NCBI RefSeq assembly: GCF_003992665.1
Contig: NZ_RZMX01000059.1
Location: 124,001 to 188,000, forward strand
Direction: 5' to 3'
Source: Pelagibacterium montanilacus
GTDB taxonomy: Bacteria > Pseudomonadota > Alphaproteobacteria > Rhizobiales > Devosiaceae
Length of the DNA: 64,000 nt
Shown here: in pieces, positions 25,809 to 34,634 of the stretch
How the letters are laid out: each line of letters begins with the position of its first letter
Position numbering within the stretch: position 1 is the stretch's first letter
Position numbers and translations under genes: made by a program
Notes under the pieces: generated by a model
Told to the model about the DNA's origin: nothing
The model's input: only the letters and a program-made list of their open reading frames with translations
Database searches by the model: none

Positions 25809-26911
25809 CCGCTTCAGCCTCGCGCCCGGACAGGTTCAAGGTCTTTCGCGCCGAACTGGGCCGCGCCCTCGTGGCGCTGGCAATGGCACTGGCTGTAGCC
25901 TTCCTCATCATCCTCGGCACATCGGCCGACCCCTGGCAGGCGTTTTCCACGCTGGTGACTTCGCCCCTATCGAGCAACCGCACCATCGGGCTGTGGGTGG
26001 ACGACGTTGCCAAGCTCACGCTCACCGGCATCGCCTTCAGCCTCGTGTTCCAGGCGCGACAGTTCGCGCTGGGGGTTCAGGGCCAGGTCTATCTGGGCGG
26101 GCTGTGCGCCACGCTGGTGGCCATGTCGCCCATCGGCACCACCTTTGCCGCCATTCCGCTCGCCATCATCGCCGCTATGATTGCGGGCGCGGCCTACGGG
26201 TTCATCCCGGGCTATGCCAAGGCCCGGTTCGGCGCCAGCGAGATCGTGTCCTCGCTCATGCTCAACTACATTGCCATACTGGTGGTCAACTACATGGTGC
26301 GCGCTCATCTGGCCCCGCCCAATACCGGCCAGCTGATGACCGCACGTTTTCCCGAAACCGCGGTCTTTCCGGCCATCATCCCGGGCACCCGGTTCGATCT
26401 GGGCATCGTCATTGCACTCGTGACCGTCGCCATCGTCTGGTTCGCGCTCTACCGCACGGCGTGGGGCCTCAAACTGCGCCTCGTGGGGCACAATCCCCGC
26501 TTTGCCGAATATGCCGGCATCAAGGCCAATTTCATCATGGTCAGCGCCATGACCGCCGCCGGCGCCGTCGGTGGGTTGCTGGGTGCGGTGTTTGTCCAGG
26601 GCCGCGCCTTCGGCCAGCTCGCCATCGACTTCGACGGCAACCTGGCCTTTGAGGGCATCCTCGTGGCCATCGTCGCGCGCAACCGCCCGCTGGCCGTGCC
26701 CTTCGTCGCGCTCGCCTATGGCTATCTGCGCCAGGGCGCCCAGCTCATGGGCTTCCGCTCGGACGTGCCCAGCGAAATGATCGCGGTCGTCCAGGCGCTC
26801 GTCATCCTTCTGGTGGCCTCGTCCTTCACCCTCCCCGGACGGCGGTTCATCGCCCGCCTCCTGGGGCGCGGCGAGGCCGACCCCTCCACCGCCGCGGGAG
26901 GCTCCCGATGA
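25805..26911 (+). CDS. Nucleoside ABC transporter permease 1
   Basis: A 368-residue membrane protein of the BPD_transp_2 family. ARFGASEIVSSLMLNYIAILVVNYMV and the C-terminal GILVAIVARNRPLAVPFVALAYGYLRQGAQLM are typical of the nucleoside/simple-sugar permeases that pair with BMP proteins. About nine to ten helices. Overlaps the neighbouring genes by ATGA on both sides. Confidence 0.9.
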   Translation: MTASASRPDRFKVFRAELGRALVALAMALAVAFLIILGTSADPWQAFSTLVTSPLSSNRTIGLWVDDVAKLTLTGIAFSLVFQARQFALGVQGQVYLGGLCATLVAMSPIGTTFAAIPLAIIAAMIAGAAYGFIPGYAKARFGASEIVSSLMLNYIAILVVNYMVRAHLAPPNTGQLMTARFPETAVFPAIIPGTRFDLGIVIALVTVAIVWFALYRTAWGLKLRLVGHNPRFAEYAGIKANFIMVSAMTAAGAVGGLLGAVFVQGRAFGQLAIDFDGNLAFEGILVAIVARNRPLAVPFVALAYGYLRQGAQLMGFRSDVPSEMIAVVQALVILLVASSFTLPGRRFIARLLGRGEADPSTAAGGSR

Positions 26912-27858
26912 TCGACCTTCTGCTGGCCGTCTTTTCGACCACCTTCCTGTTCACCGTCATCCGGACGACGACGCCGCTCTTGCTCGCCACGCTGGGCGGG
27001 CTGCTGTCCGATCTGGGCGGTGCGCTCAATGTCGCGCTCGAGGGCATGATGCTGATCGCCGCGCTCACCGCGGTCATCGTCTCGGTCTATGCGCCCTGGT
27101 ATGTAGCCGTCCTTTCCGGGCTCTTTGCCGGGGCCCTGCTCGGGGCGCTCATGGCGCTTTTCCATCTGCGCTTTAAGGCCGACATCATTCTCGTGGGCTT
27201 TGCGGTCAATATTCTCGCGGTCGGCGGCACGGTGTTTGCGCTGGCCATGGCGACGGGCGGAGACAAGGGCACCTCGATCAACCTGCCCTCAAAGGCGATC
27301 CCCGCCATTCACCTGCCGTTCCTCGAAGCCATTCCCCTCGTGGGGCCTGTGCTGTTCCAGCTGTTTTCCGGACACTCCACGCTCACCTGGTTTGCCGGCT
27401 TCGCGGTCTTTGGTGTCTGGTACGTCCTTTATCGCACGCCCTATGGGCTCTGGCTGCGCGGCGTTGGGGAATATCCCACCGCGCCCGAAGCGGCCGGCAT
27501 TCCCGTCAACAAGGTCCGCTTGTGGTCGCTGATCGGCTCGGGCGCCTTTGCCGGGCTCGCGGGCGCTCAGCTCGCCATGTTCAACTATGTCGGCTTTACC
27601 CGCGACATGACCGCGGGCCGGGGCTTCATCGCGCTGGGCGCGGTGCTGCTCGGCGCCCGCCATCCGGTGGGAGCGCTGCTGGCTGCCCTTCTGTTCGGCT
27701 TTTTCGAAGCGCTGGCCATCGTCATGCCCAACCACGTCCGCTGGATGCCCGGCGAAATGATCCAGACCATCCCCTTCGTCGTGACCGTCATCGCGCTGAT
27801 CCTGTTTTCCTATCGAAGCCGGCGCGCCAGCCAGCTCAAGACCCTGACCCGGATATGA
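26908..27858 (+). CDS. Nucleoside ABC transporter permease 2
   Basis: A 316-residue permease, partner of the preceding one. It has the family motif TPLLLATLGGLLSDLGGALNVALEGMMLIAAL near the N terminus and GRGFIALGAVLLGARHPVGALLAALLFGFFEAL in the C-terminal half. Stop overlaps the adenine-deaminase start by ATGA. Confidence 0.92.
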   Translation: MIDLLLAVFSTTFLFTVIRTTTPLLLATLGGLLSDLGGALNVALEGMMLIAALTAVIVSVYAPWYVAVLSGLFAGALLGALMALFHLRFKADIILVGFAVNILAVGGTVFALAMATGGDKGTSINLPSKAIPAIHLPFLEAIPLVGPVLFQLFSGHSTLTWFAGFAVFGVWYVLYRTPYGLWLRGVGEYPTAPEAAGIPVNKVRLWSLIGSGAFAGLAGAQLAMFNYVGFTRDMTAGRGFIALGAVLLGARHPVGALLAALLFGFFEALAIVMPNHVRWMPGEMIQTIPFVVTVIALILFSYRSRRASQLKTLTRI

Positions 27859-29717
27859 GCGCGCCCGACGATCTCGTGCTCGACCCCTCCGACGAGGTCG
27901 CCATCCGCCAGGCTCTGCTGAGCGTGGCTTTGGGCCGCGCGCCCGCCGACCGGGTGATCGAGGTCGGGCGGCTTTTTTCGAGCTATACCGGCCATTGGCT
28001 GGACGATCAGGAGATCGTGGTCTCGGGTCGCCGCATCGCCTATGTGGGCCCGCGCGGCAGCTATCGGGGCGAGGCGCGTGAACGGGTCTCCCATCCGGGC
28101 CTCTCGGCTGTCCCCGGCTTCGGAGAAGTCCACAAGCACATCGAATCCACCCATCTCACGCCCGAATACGAGGCCGAACTGGTCCTGCCGCGCGGCAACA
28201 CCTGGACCTGCGAGGCGAGCCACGAATTCGGCAATGTCGATGGCGCCCGCAACATCGAGTTCTGGCAAAAGGCCCGTCTGGCAGGCTCCCCGCTCAAGGT
28301 GTTCATCCAGCCCGGCTCTGCGGTGCCCCCCAGCGCCTGGGAGCACACGGGGGGCCACTATCGCGGCTCCGATCAGGCCGGCTTCCTTGCCTCGCACCTC
28401 TCGGTGACCGGGCTGGACGAGGTCATGGACTGGCCGGCCGTCTCCGATCCGGCCAACCCGGGCTATACCCGCATGTGGGAGATGATCGGCGCCACATTCG
28501 CCAATCGCGGCGTGGTCGAAGGCCATGGCTCGGGTCTTGTCGATCCCCATGACATCTCCGCCTTCGCAGCCGCGGGCCTTGCGTCCGACCACGAGGTCTG
28601 GGCGCTCGATGAAGCCTGGGACCGGCTCATGGCCGGCATCTTCGTGGAGCTGCGCCCCTTCTCCTATGGCATGATCATTCCCGGCCTGATTGAGCGCGGG
28701 CTCACCGACTGGTCCAACATCGCGTTCACCACCGACGACCGCACTGCCACCGAAACCCTGGAACTGGGCGCCGCCGATCACAATGTCCGGCACGCTATCG
28801 CCCATGGGCTCGACCCTGAAACCGCCCTGCGCTGCGCCACCATCAACCCCGCGCGCCACATGCGGATCGCCCAATGGGTCGGCTCCATCGCGCCGGGGCG
28901 CTATGCCGACATCGTCCTGCTCGAGGACGTGCCCTCCGTGTCGATCGCCCATGTCTATGCCGATGGCGAGCGGGTCTCGGACGGCAAGCGTTACGTCGGC
29001 CCGGGCGCGCGCGTCGACTGGCCCGGCTGGGCGACCGGCACGATAAATCTGGGCCGAACGCTGGCGGCCTCGGATTTCGCGATTCCCGCCGCGCTGGGCC
29101 GTAAGACCATGAACGCCGCGGTCCTGCGTCCCTTCCACTGGAACGAAGATTTTCTCATCGAGGAACTGGCCGTTGCCGATGGCGGGGTTCAGCGCGATCC
29201 CGCCCGCAAGATCACCAAATGGGCGGTCGTTGATCGCTACAGTGGCAGGGGCGAAGTGGCCAGGATGTTCTGGACCGGATGCGGTCCGGCCGATCCCGAT
29301 ACCGCGCTTGCCTGCTCGGTCGCCCATGACAGCCATAATATCTGGGCCGTCGGCTCATCCGACGCCGCCATGGCCATGGCCGTCAATCGGCTGGGCGAGA
29401 TCGATGGCGGCTGGGCGCTGGTCCACCGGGGCGAACTGGTTGCCGATGTTGCCCTCGAGGTCGGCGGGCTGATGACGGCGCGCCCCGCCGAAGCCTTCGC
29501 CGCATCGATGCAGGCCTTCTACGCCGCTGCCGCCCATGTCGAATGGATGTTCGAGCCCTCGGCGCTCAGTCTCTGGACGCCGGGCTTCCCCGAATTCCTC
29601 AAGTTCGCAACCCTAACCTGCTCGCCCTGGCGCTGGGTGCTGGTGGCGCCCCGACCCGAGATTCCCCAAGGCTTCGTCAACGTGCAGACGGGAGAAACCC
29701 GCCCGGTCGTCTGGTAG
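27855..29717 (+). CDS. Adenine deaminase family protein
   Basis: A 620-residue amidohydrolase. VPGFGEVHKHIESTHLTP provides the HxH metal motif (His93, His95) in the position of the family GHVHIESS. Further landmarks are EGHGSGL, SDHEVWAL, FTTDDRTATETL and MNAAVLRPFHW, all corresponding to adenine deaminase (Ade) blocks. The usual reaction is adenine to hypoxanthine plus ammonia. It is a little longer than typical Ade and its motifs are somewhat drifted, so another 6-aminopurine substrate is possible. It ends the nucleoside import operon, which matches release of adenine by the nucleoside hydrolase. Confidence 0.82.
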   Translation: MSAPDDLVLDPSDEVAIRQALLSVALGRAPADRVIEVGRLFSSYTGHWLDDQEIVVSGRRIAYVGPRGSYRGEARERVSHPGLSAVPGFGEVHKHIESTHLTPEYEAELVLPRGNTWTCEASHEFGNVDGARNIEFWQKARLAGSPLKVFIQPGSAVPPSAWEHTGGHYRGSDQAGFLASHLSVTGLDEVMDWPAVSDPANPGYTRMWEMIGATFANRGVVEGHGSGLVDPHDISAFAAAGLASDHEVWALDEAWDRLMAGIFVELRPFSYGMIIPGLIERGLTDWSNIAFTTDDRTATETLELGAADHNVRHAIAHGLDPETALRCATINPARHMRIAQWVGSIAPGRYADIVLLEDVPSVSIAHVYADGERVSDGKRYVGPGARVDWPGWATGTINLGRTLAASDFAIPAALGRKTMNAAVLRPFHWNEDFLIEELAVADGGVQRDPARKITKWAVVDRYSGRGEVARMFWTGCGPADPDTALACSVAHDSHNIWAVGSSDAAMAMAVNRLGEIDGGWALVHRGELVADVALEVGGLMTARPAEAFAASMQAFYAAAAHVEWMFEPSALSLWTPGFPEFLKFATLTCSPWRWVLVAPRPEIPQGFVNVQTGETRPVVW

Positions 29718-29720
29718 GGG

Positions 29721-30434
29721 TCAGATCACCGTCACCGCGAGCGCGCCCACGCCCTCGATCGTGCCCTCGAGCCGATCGCCGCGCTGGACAGGCCCCACCC
29801 CCGCCGGCGTGCCGGTGAGAATCAGGTCGCCCGCCTTGAGCTCGAAATACTGCGAGAGAATGGCGATCATCTCGGGCACCTTCCAGATCATCTGGTTGAG
29901 GTCGCCCTGCTGGCGCACCTCGCCATTGACCTTGAGCACCACCGCGCCGTGCTCGGGATGGCCGATCAGGCTCGCAGGCACCAGCACCCCGCAGGGGGCC
30001 GAATCGTCGAAGGACTTCGCGACCTCCCAGGGCCGTCCGGCCTTCTTGGCCTCCGCCTGCAAATCACGGCGCGTCATGTCCAGCCCCACGCCATAGCCAA
30101 AAACGTGATCGAGCGCGTCCGCGACCGCGATGTCGCGCCCGCCCTTGCCCAGCGCCACCACCATCTCGATCTCGTGGTGCACGTCGGCCGTCTTGGGCGG
30201 GTAGGGGAACTGCCCGTCGCTGCGCGCCGCCCCGGCATGCTTGAAAAAGAAGAACGGGTGCTCCTTGTCCGGATCGTGCCCCATCTCCACCGAATGGGCC
30301 GCATAATTGCGCCCGATGCAGAACAGCCGGTTGACCGGAAAGACCGCCTCGCTGTCCTCGATGGCCAGCGTCGTGCGCTCGGTGGGGTCGATCACGAATT
30401 GGGCCGCGTTCGTTGTTCCCTGTGTCTGGCTCAA
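29721..30434 (-). CDS. Fumarylacetoacetate hydrolase family protein
   Basis: 237 residues. LFCIGRNYAAHSVEMG and HHEIEMVVALGKGG give the conserved core; Glu88, Glu90 and Asp119 (YGVGLDMTRRDLQ) are the expected Mg2+ ligands. C-terminal LILTGTPAGVGPVQRGD is the family signature. Members hydrolyse acylpyruvates, decarboxylate oxaloacetate or isomerise/hydrate 2-oxo acids. I place the start at TTG 30434 with AGGGA about 8 bases upstream; no ATG fits. Divergent from the GntR gene, so probably part of the same catabolic regulon. Confidence 0.83.
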   Translation of the reverse strand: MSQTQGTTNAAQFVIDPTERTTLAIEDSEAVFPVNRLFCIGRNYAAHSVEMGHDPDKEHPFFFFKHAGAARSDGQFPYPPKTADVHHEIEMVVALGKGGRDIAVADALDHVFGYGVGLDMTRRDLQAEAKKAGRPWEVAKSFDDSAPCGVLVPASLIGHPEHGAVVLKVNGEVRQQGDLNQMIWKVPEMIAILSQYFELKAGDLILTGTPAGVGPVQRGDRLEGTIEGVGALAVTVI

Positions 30435-30561
30435 TTAAGTGTCCCTTTGTTCGCCCCACGGTGGGCCGCAGCATCGGTGCCCCGTGGCCCGGCGTCAATC
30501 TGCAAAAGGGTGAACCGTCCCGCACGCGCATATTGAAAATTCGCGCTTGCATCGCGTTCCA

Positions 30562-30575
30562 TAACGTATACATTA
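30562..30575. promoter_or_regulatory. Candidate GntR (FCD) operator
   Basis: TAACGTATACATTA matches its reverse complement at 12 of 14 bases around the central GTATAC, the core found in operators of FCD-type GntR regulators. It lies in the divergent region between the FAH-family gene and the GntR gene, 51 bases before the chosen GntR start. Confidence 0.5.
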
Positions 30576-30626
30576 ATGGATATGGATGTTTTGGCAAAAC
30601 GAGATATTGGCAGAAATGGCGAGGCG

Positions 30627-31280
30627 ATGTCCTCGACCGCGGCAGCCTATGCCGCCATCAAGCGCAAGATTCTGGACAATGAATATGCTCCGGGCATGCA
30701 GGTGACCGAGAAGGTTCTGGCCGACACCCACGGCATCTCCCGCACCCCGGTGCGCGAGGCGCTGGTGCGGCTCTCCCAGGAGGGGCTGGCCGAGATCGTG
30801 CCGCGCCACGGCATGCGCGTCTTGCCGGTTTCGCTCCAGGACATGAAGGAAATCTACGAGGTCCTTGTCAGCCTCGAGCCCATGGCCACCGAACTGCTGG
30901 CCCTCAGCCGGCCCTCGCGCGCCGAGGTGGCCCTGCTGGTCGAAGCCTGCGACGAGATGGAATCCGCGCTCGAGCGCGACGATCTCGAGACCTGGGCCAA
31001 GGCGGACGAAAAGTTTCACTTCGCCCTCGTGCAGCAATGCGGCAATCGCCGTCTCGCCGGCATGGTCATGGGCGTGTGGGAGCAGTCGCACCGGGCGCGC
31101 ATGTTCACGCTCCGGCTGCGGCCCAAGCCGGTCGACTCGACCCGCGAACACCGCGCGGTCGTTGAGGCCATACTGGAGGGAGACGCCGCGCTGGCGCGCG
31201 AGCTCTACCGCCAGCACAGAAGCAAGGCCGCCAAGGCCATGATTTCGATCATCGAGAGAACGGGAATGACGCAGCTCTAG
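30627..31280 (+). CDS. GntR-family regulator with FCD domain
   Basis: About 217 residues from ATG 30627, the usual length for FadR-subfamily GntR proteins. The winged HTH covers about residues 5-65 (VLADTHGISRTPVREALVRLSQEG). The FCD effector domain follows, with candidate metal/effector residues in DEKFHFALVQQCGN and the later HRAVVEAI. I chose 30627 because GCGAGGCG lies directly upstream. An ATG at 30576 lies right beside the operator and lacks a ribosome site. It likely senses an organic acid and controls the divergent FAH gene and the downstream CoA-linked operon. Confidence 0.85.
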   Translation: MSSTAAAYAAIKRKILDNEYAPGMQVTEKVLADTHGISRTPVREALVRLSQEGLAEIVPRHGMRVLPVSLQDMKEIYEVLVSLEPMATELLALSRPSRAEVALLVEACDEMESALERDDLETWAKADEKFHFALVQQCGNRRLAGMVMGVWEQSHRARMFTLRLRPKPVDSTREHRAVVEAILEGDAALARELYRQHRSKAAKAMISIIERTGMTQL

Positions 31281-31350
31281 CAAGGTTCTGCGTTGGCAGT
31301 AACGGAGGAGCCCGAGGGAGGATCGGGAGCCTTCCGGAGGAGAAACAGCG

Positions 31351-31443
31351 ATGCACAGCGCGATTTTGGCGCCGCGACACCCTCGCGGCGAACGGGAGAG
31401 GTTTGCCTTGAACACGGACGGAAACAGTGAGGTGTGCCGGTGA
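31351..31443 (+). CDS. Putative 30-residue leader peptide coupled to the CoA-transferase gene
   Basis: A frame of 30 codons starts at ATG 31351 behind a strong GGAGGAG site (9 bases upstream) and ends with TGA at 31441-31443, overlapping the GTG start of the CoA-transferase gene as GTGA. The peptide starts MHSAILAPRHPRGERERF and has no recognisable domain. It resembles the mini-ORF before dctQ in design. It may couple translation, or may be chance. Confidence 0.4.
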   Translation: MHSAILAPRHPRGERERFALNTDGNSEVCR

Positions 31444-32636
31444 GCGGACTGCCTCTGGAGGGAATGCGGGTGCTCGATGTCAGCCAGGTCATGGCCGGCC
31501 CGTTCTGCTGCATGATGCTGGGTGACATGGGCGCCGACATCATCAAGGTCGAGCCGCCCGAAACCGGCGACCAGACCCGCCGCGCCATGGGCTTCCGCCT
31601 CAACAGCGACGACAGCCCCGGGTTCCTCGCGCTCAACCGCAACAAGCGATCCATCGAGATCAACCTCAAATCCGAGGCCGGCCGCGAGGTGTTCTACAAG
31701 CTCGTCGAAACCGCCGACGTCTTGGTCGAGAACAACCGCCCCGGCGTCGCCAAGCGCCTCAAAATCGATTACGACACCCTGCGTGCCATCAATCCCGGGC
31801 TCATCTACGCCTCGATATCCGGCTTCGGCCAGACCGGGCCTTACGCCCAGCGCCCCGGCTTCGATCTCATCGCCCAGGCCATGTCCGGCGTGCTCAGCGC
31901 CACGGGCACGCCCGATGGCGAACCGGTAAAATGCAGCGTTCCGGTCGCCGATCTCGGCGCGGGGCTCTTTTCCATCTACGCGATCCTGAGCGCCTATATC
32001 GGGCGCCAGAAGTCCGGCGAAGGCCAGTATATCGACGCCTCGCTCATCGAAGCGGCCATGGCGCTTTCGGTCTGGGAGGTCACCGAATACTGGGGCACGG
32101 GCAAGATCCCAAAACCCATCGGCACCGCCAACCGCATGAGCGCGCCCTATCAGGCGGTCAAGGCCGCCGACGGTTATCTCGTCGTCGGCGCGGCCAACCA
32201 GAAGCTCTGGGAAGCCTTCTGCACCGTGCTGGGCCGTCCCGAGCTCTTTGCCGATCCGCGCTTTGTCTCCAATGTCGAACGGTTGGGCAACCGCGCCGAA
32301 CTGATGGCCGAATTCGAGCCGATCTTTCTCTCCAACACCGTCGAGCACTGGGTCGACGCCCTGCTCGAAGCGGGCGTTCCCGCCGCCCCGGTCCACAATT
32401 TCGCTCAGTCGCTGGGCAGCGAACACGCCAAGGCGCGCAACATGGTCATGGAGATCGACCACCCCGCCGAGGGCTCGATCAAGGCGCTGGGCTTTCCCGT
32501 CAAGATGGGCGGCACCCCCCAGCAGGTGCGGTTCCCGCCCCCCATGCTGGGCGAGCACACCGCCGACATCCTTGCCGAAATCGGCATGAGCGCCGAGTTC
32601 GAGGCCCTCTCGGGCCGCGGAGCCTTCTCCAAATGA
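31440..32636 (+). CDS. CaiB/BaiF (family III) CoA-transferase
   Basis: About 398 residues, the usual size. The N-terminal LPLEGMRVLDVSQVMAGPFCCMMLGDMGADIIKVE is diagnostic. The catalytic aspartate is most likely Asp171 in VADLGAGLFS. GEGQYIDASLIEAA and the C-terminal PVHNFAQSLGSEHAKARNMV are further family blocks. These enzymes move CoA between an acyl-CoA and an organic acid. GTG 31440 has GAGG 7 bases upstream. The stop overlaps the crotonase start by ATGA, so the acyl-CoA formed is probably handed to that protein. Confidence 0.9.
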   Translation: MSGLPLEGMRVLDVSQVMAGPFCCMMLGDMGADIIKVEPPETGDQTRRAMGFRLNSDDSPGFLALNRNKRSIEINLKSEAGREVFYKLVETADVLVENNRPGVAKRLKIDYDTLRAINPGLIYASISGFGQTGPYAQRPGFDLIAQAMSGVLSATGTPDGEPVKCSVPVADLGAGLFSIYAILSAYIGRQKSGEGQYIDASLIEAAMALSVWEVTEYWGTGKIPKPIGTANRMSAPYQAVKAADGYLVVGAANQKLWEAFCTVLGRPELFADPRFVSNVERLGNRAELMAEFEPIFLSNTVEHWVDALLEAGVPAAPVHNFAQSLGSEHAKARNMVMEIDHPAEGSIKALGFPVKMGGTPQQVRFPPPMLGEHTADILAEIGMSAEFEALSGRGAFSK

Positions 32637-33406
32637 GCGCCGGCGCCGTCACCCTCGCTGTGGATGGGCCCGTGGCCCGGATCGTCTTTGACCGGCCAGA
32701 GGCGCGCAACGCCATGACCTGGGAGATGTACGAAGAGCTCGGCGCCGCCTGCGACACCATCGCGGCCAACCGCGATATCCGCTGCGCGGTGCTGCGCGGG
32801 GCAGGGGGCAAGGCTTTCGTCGCCGGCACCGACATCGCGCGATTCACCGCCTTTGAGGGCGCCGAAGATGGTCTGCGCTACGAGCGGGAGATGGAAGCCA
32901 TCCTCGCCAAACTCGCGGACCTTTCGGTCCCCACCCTCGCGGTGGTCGAGGGCTGGGCGGTTGGGGGCGGGCTGGCGCTCTCCGCGCTGTGCGACGTGCG
33001 CATCGCGACCCCCGAGGCGCGCTTTGGCCTGCCCATCGCCCGCACCCTGGGCAATTGCATTTCGATTGCCAACATCGCGCGGCTCTCGGCGCTTCTGGGC
33101 CCCGCCCGCGTCCAGCGCCTCATCGTTCTGGCCGAGATGCTGACCGCCGATGAACTGCACCGCTCGGGCTTTCTGGCCGAACTCGTCGCGCCCGAGGCGC
33201 TCGAGGGCCGGGTCGAGGAAATCATCGGGACCATCCTGTCCCACGCGCCGCTCACCATGCGCGCGATCAAGACCGGCATGGCACGCCTTGCGGCGCCCAT
33301 GCCCGAGGATTCCGATCTCGTGGCGCTCTGCTATGGCAGCCGCGATTTTCGGGAAGGCGTTTCGGCATTCATCGGCAAGGCGAAACCGCATTGGACCGGT
33401 GAATAG
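32633..33406 (+). CDS. Crotonase-fold protein (enoyl-CoA hydratase/isomerase-like) lacking both catalytic glutamates
   Basis: A 257-residue crotonase. The CoA-binding and oxyanion elements are intact (GKAFVAGTDIARF, EGWAVGGGLALSALCDVRIA). The two glutamates used by enoyl-CoA hydratase are replaced: the GGGxE position is Ala115 (GGGLALS) and the FGxPE position is Ile135 (FGLPIARTLG). A classical hydratase reaction is therefore unlikely; crotonases with other residues act as isomerases, hydrolases, decarboxylases or lyases. It is coupled to the CoA-transferase gene and followed by the importer genes. Confidence 0.82.
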   Translation: MSAGAVTLAVDGPVARIVFDRPEARNAMTWEMYEELGAACDTIAANRDIRCAVLRGAGGKAFVAGTDIARFTAFEGAEDGLRYEREMEAILAKLADLSVPTLAVVEGWAVGGGLALSALCDVRIATPEARFGLPIARTLGNCISIANIARLSALLGPARVQRLIVLAEMLTADELHRSGFLAELVAPEALEGRVEEIIGTILSHAPLTMRAIKTGMARLAAPMPEDSDLVALCYGSRDFREGVSAFIGKAKPHWTGE

Positions 33407-33476
33407 CGGAAAGGGTGCCGGCGCACCGAGGAAGGCGCCGGGTCTTATCGAGGGACATCGAACCAGGGAGGAAGAG

Positions 33477-34553
33477 ATGTCAATTTTCAAGAGCAGCAGG
33501 AAGGCCGCGTTCGCGGCGGTATCGGGTCTCGCATTGGCCATGGCAGGCGGTGCGGCCATGGCCCAGGACTTCGAGGAGGTCACCTTCGTTCTGGGCAACA
33601 ATCTGTTCTCGACCCCAGCCTTCGTCGCCATCGAGAACGGGTACTGGGCCGATCGCGGGCTCAACGTTCAGCTCCGGCTGGTCGCCAGCGGCCGCGAGAT
33701 CACCCAGGCACTCAACGCCGGTGAGGCGGAACTGGGCGGCGCGAACATGGGCACCACCACCGCCAGCGCCCGCGCCAGCGGCAACATGCTCAAGGGCGTC
33801 ATCCCCTATTACAACGACGCCAATTTCATCGCCGTCGCCGGTGGGCGCGGCATCGTGGGCCGGGTCGACAGCGGCATCACCGAGGATCCGCAATCGTTCG
33901 TGGGCAAGACCGTGGGCAGCCTCAACGGCAGCACCCAGGAGGTCTATCTGCGCCAGTTCCTCGCCGAGGGTGGCGTCGCCTACGAGGACGTTGAAGTCAT
34001 CAACGTTCCGGTGCCCGACATGCCCATCAGCCTCAGCCAGGGGCTCGTGGACGCGACCGTGCCCTGGGAGCCCTATCTTAGCCAGAGCCTGCGTGAGCTT
34101 GGCGACAACGGAGTCGCGGTCAGCCGCGGCGCGGCCGGGTTTGTCGCAGACGTCATCGGCGTCCTCGCCAACGAGGACTACATCGCCGAGAACCAGGACA
34201 TGCTCGAGCTCTTCGCGCTCGGGATGATGGAAGCCACCCAGTTCGTGCGCGAGAACCCCGACCAGGCCGCCGAGATCGCGACCTATTATCTCGACGGGCT
34301 CAATCTCGACGATGCGTCCGAAGGCATCTCCTTCATGTCCTGGGATCCCCGCATCTCGATCTGCACCGAGGAAGGGTTGGTCCAGACCGGCAACGAGATG
34401 ATCGCCGACGGGCTCATCAATGCCGAAGAGTTCGAGGCCGGCGATTTCTCCGATCGCGCCGTCCTCGACCTGGTTATGGAAGAGAACGCCGAGTTCATCA
34501 GCGATCTCGATGCACTGCCCACCGATCTCTCGGAGTGCCAGGGCGCGCTCTGA
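33477..34553 (+). CDS. NMT1/TauA-type ABC transporter substrate-binding protein
   Basis: 358 residues. Signal peptide MSIFKSSRKAAFAAVSGLAL ending AAMAQ. The mature part begins with VTFVLGNNLFSTPAFVAIENGYWADRGL, the start typical of the SsuA/TauA/NMT1 family. GGGAGGAAG lies 5 bases before ATG 33477. The protein is acidic. Such proteins bind sulfonates, aromatic acids, pyrimidine precursors or other small anions. With a CoA-transferase beside it, a carboxylic acid is the likely ligand. A hairpin follows the stop codon. Confidence 0.85.
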   Translation: MSIFKSSRKAAFAAVSGLALAMAGGAAMAQDFEEVTFVLGNNLFSTPAFVAIENGYWADRGLNVQLRLVASGREITQALNAGEAELGGANMGTTTASARASGNMLKGVIPYYNDANFIAVAGGRGIVGRVDSGITEDPQSFVGKTVGSLNGSTQEVYLRQFLAEGGVAYEDVEVINVPVPDMPISLSQGLVDATVPWEPYLSQSLRELGDNGVAVSRGAAGFVADVIGVLANEDYIAENQDMLELFALGMMEATQFVRENPDQAAEIATYYLDGLNLDDASEGISFMSWDPRISICTEEGLVQTGNEMIADGLINAEEFEAGDFSDRAVLDLVMEENAEFISDLDALPTDLSECQGAL

Positions 34554-34564
34554 TCCTTTCGGCC

Positions 34565-34590
34565 GGGTGGCGGCCATCGCGCCGCCGCCC
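34565..34590 (+). terminator. Intra-operon hairpin after the NMT1-type binding-protein gene
   Basis: GGGTGGCGGC and GCCGCCGCCC form a 10-bp stem with one G-U pair and a six-base loop, 12 bases after the stop codon. No T-run follows. Likely an mRNA stabiliser or weak attenuator, as after the other binding-protein genes. Confidence 0.5.
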
Positions 34591-34634
34591 GCTCATCCCC
34601 AAAGCTGACACACAACAAGAAGGAACACGCCACC

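Noticed and set aside
30573-32558. Long minus-strand frame of 661 codons over the GntR and CoA-transferase genes
   Set aside because: Antisense shadow; both strands cannot be real here, and the plus strand holds two recognisable families.
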